Positions 32,208-44,947 of a stretch of DNA of 64,000 nt are shown in pieces. The notes beneath the pieces were generated by a model. The model saw only the letters and a list, made by a program, of their open reading frames with translations, was not told the DNA's origin and made no database searches. A program made the translations under genes and the position numbers. Source of the DNA: Odontesthes bonariensis (taxonomy: Eukaryota; Chordata; Actinopteri; Atheriniformes; Atherinopsidae); contig NC_134521.1 of NCBI RefSeq assembly GCF_027942865.1, forward strand, positions 18,416,449-18,480,448, written 5' to 3'. The stretch's first letter is position 1, and each line of letters opens with the position of its first letter.

Positions 32208-35200
32208 GTAAACAGCCTTCCTAATGCCCTGAATCTATCATCCTGCCGTCCATTCCTCCTGTCTTGACCCCTATGTGCATCATCTTGCCGTCATCATCGT
32301 CTTGTAACCATGGTTTCCTCCATCTCCCCTCCTCTCTCCTCGTTGCTCTTCTCTCCCTCCCCCACTCGTTTCTTTTTTTGCTTTCTGATGAGTTGATGAC
32401 ATACACTCGCTTCATTTCCATTTCTGTCACTGCTCTTGTGAATATCAAATTATAGTGTTAAACACTGCATTCACATTAACTTGGGACAAAATCACTGGTA
32501 ATTTAATTTGATGTGCACTTGATTTACTCATGATTAATACCTGCTATGTGAGACTGAGGCTTATTTTGACTTTGATTCATCTTTTGATTAAAGAGCCTGT
32601 GTTGATGAATGATCAATATTGTCATTCCACATTCATGACACGTCAGACACACCTTCTCAATTTAATGAAGCTGATTTGTACTGTTTTTGCTGTCATTTAA
32701 GAATATTCAAAAGAATAACCTCTGTGTAGAAACGGGACATTCTATAAGATTCCTCTGTTTCAGTCTGTTTGCACAAGCAGCTGTTTGGTAAAATGCAATG
32801 AGGGTTTTGGTTCTCTTGCCGGTTGATTAGCTCTCTCATACCTGCGTGCTTATGGAGTGGGGAGGCACACCTGAGACCACCACCACTGTCAGTGAAGGTC
32901 ACATGTGGAAATAAAGAGGTGCCAGAAGGGGAAAAAGAAAGAACAAAGAAGAGCTAATGTATAACCCAGCACACCTTGGCTGTACCTGTACCTTCATACA
33001 AACCCCTCCACACCAATTCTCCAGCCAGCAGCTCCAGTGAAGATGCTGTGATTTCGTAGTTAGCTTCTGTGAAATTCACGTGTAATTGACACAGCTGACT
33101 TAGCAGTAAGTAAAGATTGAACAGCTTTTGGGAAAATAAACAAGGGCTATGCCAATTTCAATCGGTGCACTGGTGCGTCCTACAAGCAGTTTCAAAGACT
33201 GGAGCAGTGAGGCACTAATTCCCATTTCTGATTCCCTTATTCCTGTGGAACTAATTAACTGAATTGGGTACATTGACGGACAGAACCTGTCACTGTCACT
33301 ATAGAAGGCCAGGGTGATTGGTTCCTCTTCTGCAAGGATTTGAGTCATATTCTGAAGTATTAATCCAGAGATGAGAAAGATGTGTTTGAAGGGAACACAA
33401 ACAAACTAATAAACTGCAGCACAGCGAGGAGGGAGACGGGGTGAGATTGTGAAAGACGATATCCGGCTGTAGACAAGAGCGGCACTTTGCTGACTGGCGT
33501 GATGAGGAAGAAGAGGCTTGCACAAGCTTGTTTTTAAATGGGCTTCTCTGTGCTCACCCACTTACACCAGGCCAGCAAAGCACAAAGGATGAAATTTAGG
33601 CCTCACTGCTGTAATGACACTGCGTCAAATAGCAGTACCAAAGCAGAACTTCTGTTAAAAGTTCAACTGAAGCACCAACAATCCGCCCAAGGATGAGGGC
33701 TGCTTCTTTTAGCAGATTTATGTTTGATTGATAGAATCAAATACTATTTTTCTTTAGTTACTAATTGCCTTTTGACCTTTTAGAAGTCACTGCGCTGATT
33801 GTGTTTTTTACTCAGCAAACTACACAAGACACAAACATTATGCTTCCCAGATGTCTGAGTGGAATGAGGCTCTAGGTTTCTTCCAGACTCATTAAGTAGA
33901 CCCTTGAGGGTGCCATGACAAAATAAACCAGTCATGATTGAGGAGAAGTGCAGTTTGTAAACAAAGAATATTTTCATGTATAGTATTAGACAGACTCCTA
34001 CACAACCCTTTTCAATAAAACAGTCGAGCCGTAAGAGCTCATACTGAGGAGACAACCTCTGCCGGTATAAAACGTGTGAGTGGTATCATGTGCACTGTGT
34101 GCAGAAGCCAGGAGCAGCCTTTGCTGCAATTATTTATTTTGATGCCGTTATCTTGAGATCATAAGTTGATGGTCCTGTTATTTTGAGCAATCAATGCCTG
34201 TTTTTTGCATGATCACACGTTAATTTGTGTCGACCTCAAGGGGATTGTGGTGGGCTCAGAAATGTGTGTTTCCTGTGTTAACACCGAATGTCATTGTTCA
34301 TTATCACTGTCATGACACTTGGGGGGAATCTGTCACATTATGTCGAGGCATGCATGTGTATTTCTGTTTGCTGCGTTGAGATTTGTGAATATCTGCTCTT
34401 AAACGGAGACGGTGGCATCTGTGGGCATAGATGACAATTTAAAAAACGGGAACTTTAAAAAAAATGCTACATTCATTCATTTTCCCTTCGCAAATCATAA
34501 CAGGCTGATGTTTTTCATAATGTAAAACTGTCACAAAAGGGATATTGCAGAGCTGTTACATGCTCAAAAATGTCCACGGGGATAGACCCTCAACTGTCAT
34601 CATCACTTCATTTTCAAAGATATTAGTTTGTAATGATCTGAAGATTTTTGAAGGCTGTTGGAAGTACATCGTGATTTTATTTGTGATTTTTAATTATATT
34701 TGCTTTTCAAACTCATCTATGCACTGCATTAAAATCAGAAGATAAGTCTTTCTCTCTAAATAGAGTGAGCTATCTTACACTTACATTGGAACGATTGTAC
34801 ATTATAACACAGTTAATGACACGATTTACACACAAAGGATCTCGATCAAGTGAACTTTCTGACCAGCTAAAAAAAATAGCCTAATTTCTCGAAGCCTAAT
34901 TTGCTTTGAAAAATGTTCATATAATTCCAAGGCTCAGAATCTTTGACACCTCATTAGTTAAATCCCAGTGGGGCTGCTTAATTAACTGCAATTTACCAGT
35001 GAAGCCAACTGGTTGGGTTCCCTCTGGGACCTGGTCCCCTTCTGGCACATCTACCTCCATCTCCTGTATGTCTAGACATTATGGTGCCACTCCAGATGAG
35101 TCGAGGCAGGACTGATTTAGGAGACATCACATAAATCCTTTTTGGGGTATTGTTAAATCTATCAGATGAAAACTGACAAAAATCACTTGTGCTTAGATCG

Positions 35201-35322
35201 ATCCACTAAGCTCATTAAGAAAATTGTGTTGGGACTCAAAATAAGCTTAATTTATGAACCTTGCAGAAATGAGCAAACCCAGTGCACTGCACACTGTCTC
35301 ACTTTCACTCTTTTCGGTGCAG
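32208..35322 (+). other. fez1 intron 1
   Basis: A 3.1-kb intron inferred from the donor at 32208 and the acceptor at 35321-35322. I recognise no coding sequence or intact mobile element inside. It may hold regulatory DNA, which cannot be judged without comparison. Confidence 0.45.
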
Positions 35323-35352
35323 GGCTCAGACATCATACTAACAGGGGACACC

Positions 35353-38300
35353 ATGGAAGCCCCTCTTGTGTGCTTGGATGAGGAGTTTGAGGACCTCCGG
35401 CCCTGTCGGATGGATGAGCTGGAGCATCCGGCTCTCAACCACTCCTCTTACTCCACCACCACCACTGTCCCCCTTGCCTCCATCACCCGCGAGGACTTCT
35501 CTGAGCTGGAGAACTTCTCTGAGATGATCAGCTTCAAGTCGATGGAGGACCTGGTGAACGAGTTTGACGAAAAGCTCAATGTGTGTTTCCACAACTACAA
35601 CACCAAGACCGAAGGTCTGGCACCCATACGCAATCAGTCACACAGCCAGGAGGAAGAGGAACAGCTGCAGGATGAAGAGTGAGTGAGAAAAAAACTGTAG
35701 CACAGTCTACTTTTTGGAATCTCTCCGGGACTTAATGTGTTTTTGTAGCTGTTCAGAAATGATCTGCTTGTGTTGACTTTGGTTTGGCCACTTGATAAAC
35801 AAATTGATGAAATTGATTTAGTATCTGGGGTTAAATTGACTTTGTTATGCCGCCAGACCCTCATGAGAGTGATGGCCTATCCAACAGGTCATCAAATTAA
35901 AATAGTCTTAGGCCAGAAATATACTTACTTTTAAATCACATGTTAACGTAAGCTACATGCTCTGTCATGGGTGTAATTGTTCACAAACTTGCCAGTCTAC
36001 TGTACTATTACCAGAGGGCACATCTGATGACTCGGGACAGAAAAAAAACACGGTATTGGCACAGTCCCCGCTCAGTTCCTCCAATACTTTTCTCCATGCA
36101 CCGATGTTTGTAAAATGGAACTAATCCCACACCAGCAATTTTCACAAGCACATTTGTCTCTTTGCAGTGGCAAAGACAAATCGTAAAGATACGGGTGATT
36201 GCGGACTGCCTAGACAAGCTTGTCCTTAGATTTCCTGTCATGTTTTCTCCTGCAGATCCTATGACTCTACATCCAGTGAGATTTGGCCCTACTCTGCCCC
36301 TACATATTGTAGCTAAAGCAAGCATTGCATCAGTTTCTGAGGACGTGCACAAACGACGCTCCAAACAAATGTCAGATACGCAAGGCAGCCATGATAAATA
36401 CGTGTATCAGTAAATAAAAGCGAGTATATTGCTGGCCTACGGCCTTTAAAGTACCAGTACTGTTAGGCAGTACTTTACACAGAAAGTACTACTTTACTCT
36501 ACCAAATATAGCAATATATTGTAATATCCCTGTCAAAGTGACATCACACTCAAAATAGCACCCATCCTTCTATTTTAATGTTGATAACACAGCAGCATAA
36601 GCATCTTACTACCTTTCTTCCCCATTCACAGCAGATGCTTGAGGCCAAAGTGGGGGCTCAGCATCACAGCCCAAAAGCCAAAACAGTTCCGCATGTAGAC
36701 CGCAACATAGCCATACAAGAAGTCAGTCATCAGCATGACTCCACCCTCCCCAGCGCCACCTAGTTAGGCCGCATGCTGAATTATTCAGCGTGCAGTTTTG
36801 TACGCCTCACTTGTCTTTGGCTCGTTTTCAGTCGCTGCCTCTCCACCAGCTGGTTGCCAGACCCTCCTTCTTTTAACTTGTATGCTCTCAGGCCCAAACA
36901 CAGGCGTCCTATCACTGTGTGGAGCTGAATCACGCCAAATATAGCCTGACAGCAGGTGTGAGAGGAGAGTTTTTGGATGGGACTCTCTGATTTCAAACAC
37001 TGTTAACCTACTGGTATGGTGTTTATTACTGAATAAAGCTTTGACTGTGAGTCAGAGCAGATCAAAGTGATGTAGATTCACAGATCTGGCACAGATCGCT
37101 TGTTTTTCTTTTCGTATCACCCTTAAGAAAACCAGTACGTATGCATTCCAGTGAGTTAATGCAACAAACCCAACTTCCTGTGGTTTTTTCATGTAAACAA
37201 AGTCTTACTGTTTTTCCCCTTTATAACAATCCGTGCTGTAATCTCATGTAGCCTCATTCATTTGTTATTTAGTCACCTCAGAGTTACACAGATTCAGGAT
37301 GCACAAGCAGCTAATAATAGAAACCGAGGCAGTATTGATGTGCTCTGGCAGGATTGCACTGTGTTATGACGTGCGGGACAGTTTTCAGGATAGTCCGGTT
37401 CAAACCAATAGCACCAAACTCATAGGCTAACAAAAATGATCGACAATAATCTGCCGTTTGGTGACGAACATGCCGGCCTAATCCCTGTAGACTCCCGGTA
37501 TGAAATTTGAGAGAGTCCTGCAAGCTGACGGAGAACTAGAATATTAAACAGAGTGATCGCTGTAGGGTGGCTACTCGCCAGCAAACACAGCAGGGCAGCT
37601 TTGTAACATGGAGCTGCAGTCCCTGCAGGACAGATGATTAAACCATGTTCCTGTGCTGAACATGCACAATGTGCCGTGCGGGTGTTGCTGTGGTTTCTAC
37701 AGTGAGGTGGGACTTTTTTGGTTTGCTTCAAGGTTCAGCTGGTACGACTCGGTATATTGGCCACTGTATAAAGCTGAAGCCAGTGGTCAGTTCAATGCAG
37801 ATACGTCGGTCCATGGTGTAAAAACACAGCTTACTAAGATAAAGGTTTGAAAATGATAGAATTACTTTATGGCAGTTCCATAGAAAGAAAAAAAGGTATT
37901 TTGTGTGACCGCTTATGAGACCTAACATTTTCACAGTTTTTTAAGAAATTAAGTTGCTGCCATCATGCACAGCAATGCTAACTGTCTTTTAAGCAAATAG
38001 AGCGACAAATTAATTAAAAACTATAATGCCACTGTGGCTCAGGAGGAGTTAGAGCGGTTGTCCGCAAATTGAATGTCACACTGACACTTTGACCCTCATG
38101 CATACATCATTGTATATATGTGTGTGTGTCGGTTAAATACTATGAAGTGTTGTATGAACGTGGCTTAGAGTGGTAAATAAGAACAGAAAAGTGCGATATA
38201 ATCGCTGTTACTATGTATCTATTCCAATCTTTATTAACTTACAGTCTGCAAAGAACTGTGTAATTGATCGGCAGTGACAGCGTAAGTTTAGGCACAGGAG

Positions 38301-41300
38301 CTGTACAGTACATACCAATAAATAATGTATGTATTTGAGTATGTAGATGTGTCTCTGAGGGGAACCAGTGTGGAGAAGTCACCACTATGTTAACTCTCTG
38401 AAAAAGTGAATTAGCATTAATGTCAAACTAAGGATTCAGTTTTGTTCTAAGTGTGTTCAAAGTTTTCATTACAGTTTTTTTTTCTTTAGTAGGTAACGAT
38501 GTATCTTCACAGCAGTGTTGTATTGTTAAAGGGATATATATATATTTTTTGTATTAAGAGTGTGTGAAAAACTTAAGAGTTATCGTGCTCCGTTTGGAGA
38601 CTCAGGAAAGATTCTTGGCTTGGCTACAAAGCTAAATTATCCTGAAAGAGGGACAACAGAAGAGCGAATCTTCACCTAAAAGAACTCAAACATCATGCAT
38701 TCATTGTCTCATCTGAAGAGCATCCATGTTGAACCTTTGCAAATGGGACACAGTGCAAAACTCCACAATGTGGCTTTCATTTGGCCAACGATGAAATTTT
38801 GATGTTTGATTTTTTTTTTTTTTAGATGGCAAAAATTCTCCAAACTAAGAGCGCTGGCTGCTGTCTACTGCATGTAACACACTCGACATACTAATCAATC
38901 ATAAGTCAATTCAAACTAAGCCAAATTCTCATTTTAATGTTAGGTACAACCGAAAGCATCATGAGCTGTTTTATGATATAAACAACAAGGTACCCTGAAG
39001 TCCAGTGACATTCTGAATCCAGGCACCTTATCCATATGCCATTAGAAATGCACCTGCAACTGCTGTGCAGGTCAAAAACATATTAAAGGAGAAACGCAAG
39101 CCATTCAACCCTGTTAGGAATCAGAATGTGCATAGCCTGGTGATGTGTTATTATCATGTAAATGAGAACGGGGACGGCACTGCAACATTACACCTTCTTC
39201 TCAAACACAAAACTATTTCTAACTCAAATTATTTCGAAATTTTGAATGCACACAAAAAGGGCAAACACCATTCCAAGCTTTTTTTTTTTATATGTTTTTT
39301 TTTTTTTTTTTTTTTTAAATCTAAGCGTATTGAAACTTCAAATCGCTGTGCGTAGCCATGGCAGGCATGACTGGTGAGGTAAGCTGCGAGCTGAATGGGG
39401 TCCACTGTGTGAGCAGGCAGGGGCAGTGCCACTGGGCGCAGGGCTGAACCAACGTCTGAGCAGGGAGAAAAAAACAAAACAAGAAAGGCACACAAAGGCC
39501 TCGAGACAAAGGAGACTCTCTCAGTTTTGTCCTTCTTCGTCAGACGGTCGCTCACTCCGGTTCGCAGCCAGAAGCCACTGTGCACAATGATGTGAGAAGC
39601 TTTATTTAAGTCTCTACTAAGGATACCTTTTAACAAGTAATAATCTGTGCTTTTTTTTCTGTTGTGCATTGTTCCTCTGCACGTTGACCACTATCATTGA
39701 CTTGCCATCGTGAAATATTGACTGAGTTGCAGGCTGCTAAAGACACAACTGAGTAGATCTTTTATAAGAACAAAACAACACTCCAGACTTATGTTTGGTG
39801 GGATCATAATGTGCAGAATGACTTCCTGAATAGTGAAATTTAAAATAGCAGACATACTTTGTAGCTGAGGGGGAAAAATAGTGTCCTGTTGGCTCTTTTT
39901 GAGATTTGTCTCTGGGGACTGCCTTGTTTACATGAGTGTATGTGTTGTTTTGCAGTGTGTGGGATGCTCTAACTGACAACTACATCTCCACCTGGGACGG
40001 CCCCAACTCTGAAGGACTCAACGGCAATCTTTCCGACCAGGAGGTACATGCTGCTCCACATCTCTTGCTTAACTCAAGGACATTTCTATCCTGTTGTTCC
40101 CCCCCTGACACAATCATTTTGTATAAGGTTTCAGTTTAGCATTTATTCTGCATATTCTTAGGTGTGAAACCATTTCTGGACAAACCATGTGAGCAGTATT
40201 TGAAATAACATCCCATGTAATGTGGTTTTATGTAGGTGGTGTGAAACCGTCACTTAACAGCTAATTCTGTGGTGCTTTAAAAGCACAGAGCTCTGACCAA
40301 GAAAGTGTGCTCCCACACATATCTTCCATCTTTCTGCAGCTATCCTGAAACAAAGCATGTTGTACTCATCCGTCTTTCCCCGAAGAAGTGCCTTCAAGCA
40401 CCAAAACTGAAAAGTTAAAGGAGAACTGCGGTATTTTCAACATTAAGCCTCTTTTATGAGTTGTCTGCAATGTTTTAGAACCCCCCTCACCGCTTTTTTG
40501 ATGTTTACTGCTGTCTCCGGTATTTGCCTAATTTTGATTCATCTCAACCTGCTTCAAAATGGCAAGTCATGTGCATGTCCAAAAAGGTCCGTAAATCACA
40601 ATAAACGTCCGTTTTCAAAATCATCAACTCACCGGAGTGGTTACTGGTGTGCACTGGTAATCCATATCAAATTTCGTTGCGAAAAGTTGCTTCTGTCGTG
40701 TTTTATTTGACATTTTGTACTGGATGTTCGTTGATATTACTCCTCCACCGCTAAGAAAATAGTGCTAGCATGAACGAGCTGCCATATAAAACACGACAGA
40801 AGCAACTTTTCGCAACGAAATTTGATATGGATTACCAGTGCACACCAGTAACCACTCCGGTGAGTTGATTATTTTGAAAACGGACGTTTATTGTGATTTA
40901 TGGACCTTTTAGGACATGCACATGACTTGCCATTCTGAAGCAGGTTGAGATGAATCATAATTAGGCAAATACCGGAGACAGCAGTAAACATCAAAAAAAG
41001 CGGTGAGGGTGGTTCCAAAACATTGCAGACGACTCAGAAAAGAGGCTTAATGTTGAAAATACCGCAGCTCCTTTAATACTCTCTGAGACAGTCTCGTGTG
41101 GACACTTGAATGAATGCTTGACCAGCCTTGACTGGTCTTCCATTCTGGAGAGTTCTCCCTCTTCGTCTTCTCCTATAACTAGTTGTTCGAAAATAACTGT
41201 AGAGCACACACTTAGCGGTCGAGGTCGAGCAGATGCTTCACCGCGGGGATGAGAGGGTCATTGAGGAATTTCATCACAGAGCTCATATTCAGCTGCATCC

Positions 41301-44300
41301 TCACTTCAACACAAGTTTAAAGTTTTACACAGAAACAGGAAGAAGAGATAACAGAGCCTTCATAATGCAACCAGATCAAGCATTTTTACTGGTTTCTGTG
41401 GGTATTTCAAAGATACCAGAGGCATAAAATATGCTTATTTGCTGTGTAACATGGATACTTGTAAGGAAACAAAACGTTATAGAGTTGTACCTTTGGTCAG
41501 AAGTAATGGCACAATGCAAAAGTCTCGTGTGCAGGTAACATTTCTAAGGCCAATTTCAGACCAGAGCGTGGCGTGGCGGCAGTGAAACGACGGCAGTCTT
41601 ACGCCGGTTATCAGGCGGTGTGTTCAACTTGGCTTTTCACACCGGACAGTCCGCGGCCGCGGTAGTTCTGCTCCAGCCCTGTCTGCATTCCCCATTCATT
41701 TCAACGGGACACCGCCGGCCGCCGCCGGCCGCTACCGCCCGACTACCGCCACGTCGGTGTGCAAGGACAGATCTGTTTCCATGTATTTTCACCTCCGCCG
41801 GTGAAAATCGCTTCCGTTCCGCCACGCTTTGCCGCCCTGGTCTGAAATGGCCCTAATCCTGCTGTTCTTACTCAGCATCACCATCAATTATACTAACGTT
41901 TGAGTCTTTCCGAGCCTGTGTGTTGTGATTGAAGCTATCACTCAACTGTCAGTGGGGTTACATGGCACTGAAAGGATCGGATTATTGGTTAAAGCAACCC
42001 GTGCCAACTGTGCTCACCCACAGTCTGTGTGCACAGGTGTGAGGCAATTATCATCCCATGGGTGTCACACCTTCAGATGTGCAGAGTTCACCCCACTTAA
42101 ACCAAAGCATTAAATTACCAAGATAAAACACATCGCAAATCACAGTTCAGTCTTTTTCTTTTCGCACCATTTACAAAGATTTTTAATGTCTCGTGAATGA
42201 AAGCATCAGCTTCATAGCTGTCATAAATCTTCAAAAGACTACACAATCATGATAAATGCAGACCCCTCCAAGTATCATGGCTGGAAAATAAAGATCCATC
42301 AAGCTTCTTTGTGCATAAGATGCCATGGGATTGCATCATTTAAATCTTGGTATTGTTCTGTTTGGTTTTAAGTGGATAGAACGATGTGCACGTCTGAAAG
42401 TGTGATTGCCAATTACTGAAGGACTCACCCATGGAAGAGCAATTGTCCCACACCTGTGCAAACAGAAAATAGAGGAGTGCTATCAGTTTAAGTTCACTGG
42501 TGAGCCATGGCTCATTTCACAATACCCTGAGCAAAGCTCCTTTTGAAAGAAATGCTACATGCTAATATCTCCACAATACTAAAATGCTGCGTTTTAAATC
42601 GTCACGAAAGCTCTCGAGATCCTGGCCAAAATGTCTTTTTTTTTGTATAAACTTGATGACAAAAAGCAATGATCAAATTCTACACAGCAAATGTCTTTTA
42701 ATGGTTAGGTGAAACATTAAGGGTTCATGATGTTGATCATCCACTGATTAACATCCATCAAAACTTCAGGCTATGATAAAAAAAATAGTTGTTCAAAATT
42801 TCACACATCAAAGCACAAATGTCAGACTCGTGGTGGTGCTTTGAGAGTCAAATCCAGAATTTACCCAAGTCATTGGAAATGCCTCTTTAAGATGTTGTGT
42901 GGCCAGTATGAGCCGAGCGTAAGGAGATTTAATTTTCTTGAAGCCATGAGTGTGGAAAGTTTTACATAAACCCCTCCAATACACAAAAAGGAAGCAGTCT
43001 GGAGTAAAAAAAAAAGGGGGGTTTAAATAGCCTTAGCATTATTATCGAAAGCCTGCGACTGATTTAAAAAAAACACAAGATTAACTAAAGTTTTGGAATG
43101 TACTCAGAAGCCATCCTCTGCCACGACCAATGCTGTGTTTAATGAGTTAAAGGGGCAAACCCGAGTTATTGCCTTGGAAGAATTAAACGGAGTGTTTTTT
43201 GTCTGACTGTTTATGATAATCATAAAATCTTGAACAGGGTCGTCGTTTAAATTCATCAGTGCTTGAAGGTTTGCGAGCCCTTGAGGATTTAATCAATCAA
43301 TCATAAAAACTTACATTTCTGTGAAGCGCTCTCTTCAGGTCCTTACAAAACATTTTTGGACAAATTGTCCATTCCAAAATATTACTTTCGGTCTTTGGTG
43401 GAACGACTCGCGGCCACCTTGCTGCACGATCTGCTTGCTCATGAGTTCAGTTCAGACAGATGTGGAGTTCTTTAAGAAAAGTGTCTGAGCTAAATCTTGG
43501 CTAAGATGCAGCAAAACAAGCCCAAACCATCATACTACCCTGTTTCACAAATGGGTAAGATTCCTTTTATGATGAATTAATATATCAACCTTGTTAATTG
43601 ACATTCTCACAAATATATCTTGAATTTCCACTACTTCTACACAATCTTTCTGGATGCTAATTGGTGCAATCCTTACTCAGATGGTTATGTAGCATCTTTA
43701 CAGTCTGATGAGAAAGAACAATTCTCTTTCTGAGGTCCTCAGAAATCTACTCAGTTTGTGACACGATCAGGCGGTCAGTGTTGACCAGACGCTGACGGAC
43801 CCCTATTCTTGAAATAAAACACCGGATCAGAACTGATTTACATCTCAACAATCTAACACTCTTTATTTTCAGCTTCAGATGAATGACTTAGTGTTAATAT
43901 TTGCATCATTTGTTGAAATGGACCCATCTTATTTATTTTGTGGGACTTTGCTGAGGCTTCCAGGTCACATTTATATTGAAATATCAGGCTTTGAAACCTT
44001 TTAGGCACCACTGTATTTAAGCATAAGACTTTCAAATGATCTAACCTCTCGAGGAAGAGAAGATGTTTTGCAAAATTGTTATGTGTTGTGTATATTTAGT
44101 GTGTAAATTTAAAGCAACGAATCCACAGCTATTGTAACGTGTGTTTGGGTCACAATCTGCAGATTCATGAGAAGGAAGAGGAGGAGATGAATGAGAAGAA
44201 TGATAACGCCAGCTGTTTGAATGAAGAGCCTCTAATCACAGCAGATCAGGTGTGTGTGTGCGTGTGTGCGTAATCTGCGACAGTGGAAGCAGGGTGCTAC

Positions 44301-44891
44301 ATGACATTTTGAATGGTTTTGTACACTCTGTACATGAATATAATGCATTTATGTTGCATTAGTTCTTTTTGTTGGACTCACTGTGATCTGCTTTGAGGTA
44401 TCTGTTCCATGACTTTATGATGGTCCAGTACACTGAGTGATAAACTCAAGTCATTTCCAATCCAGCAATTAAAGATTTATGTGCAGTGGACAAAATCACG
44501 TAGGATAGAGTGGGGTGAGATGGGCCATTTTCTTTTAAATCATTTGGTCCTCAAAATAAGAGAAAATGAGAAAGACGTCAAATGAAAGCCTTTCACCAAA
44601 TTTCAGGACTTGTCTTTTATCAGTTTGAATTACGAGAATTAATCACTGGCAAATAGTTCTAAAAAATATGGTTTCTCGTTAAAATCTGAGGCAAATTGAA
44701 CCATGCTCCCATGGTTTATTAGGAGTAAGTTGATCCAGGTTGGGGGGTAAGTTGCGCTGTCTTGGGGAGCAAATTGACCATCAAACTGAATCCAAATTAA
44801 ATTTATATCAAGCCCATGAGAAATGTATAGATAGCTTGCTTCTTTTAAAATATAAGATATAAAAATATTGATAAATACTGAAGTAGAATGG

Positions 44892-44947
<56 letters not shown>

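Noticed and set aside
44504-44800. Degenerate GTGGGGTGAGATGGGCCA/GGGGTAAGTTGCG-like motifs in a fez1 intron
   Set aside because: They recall a dispersed repeat, but borders and family could not be supported.
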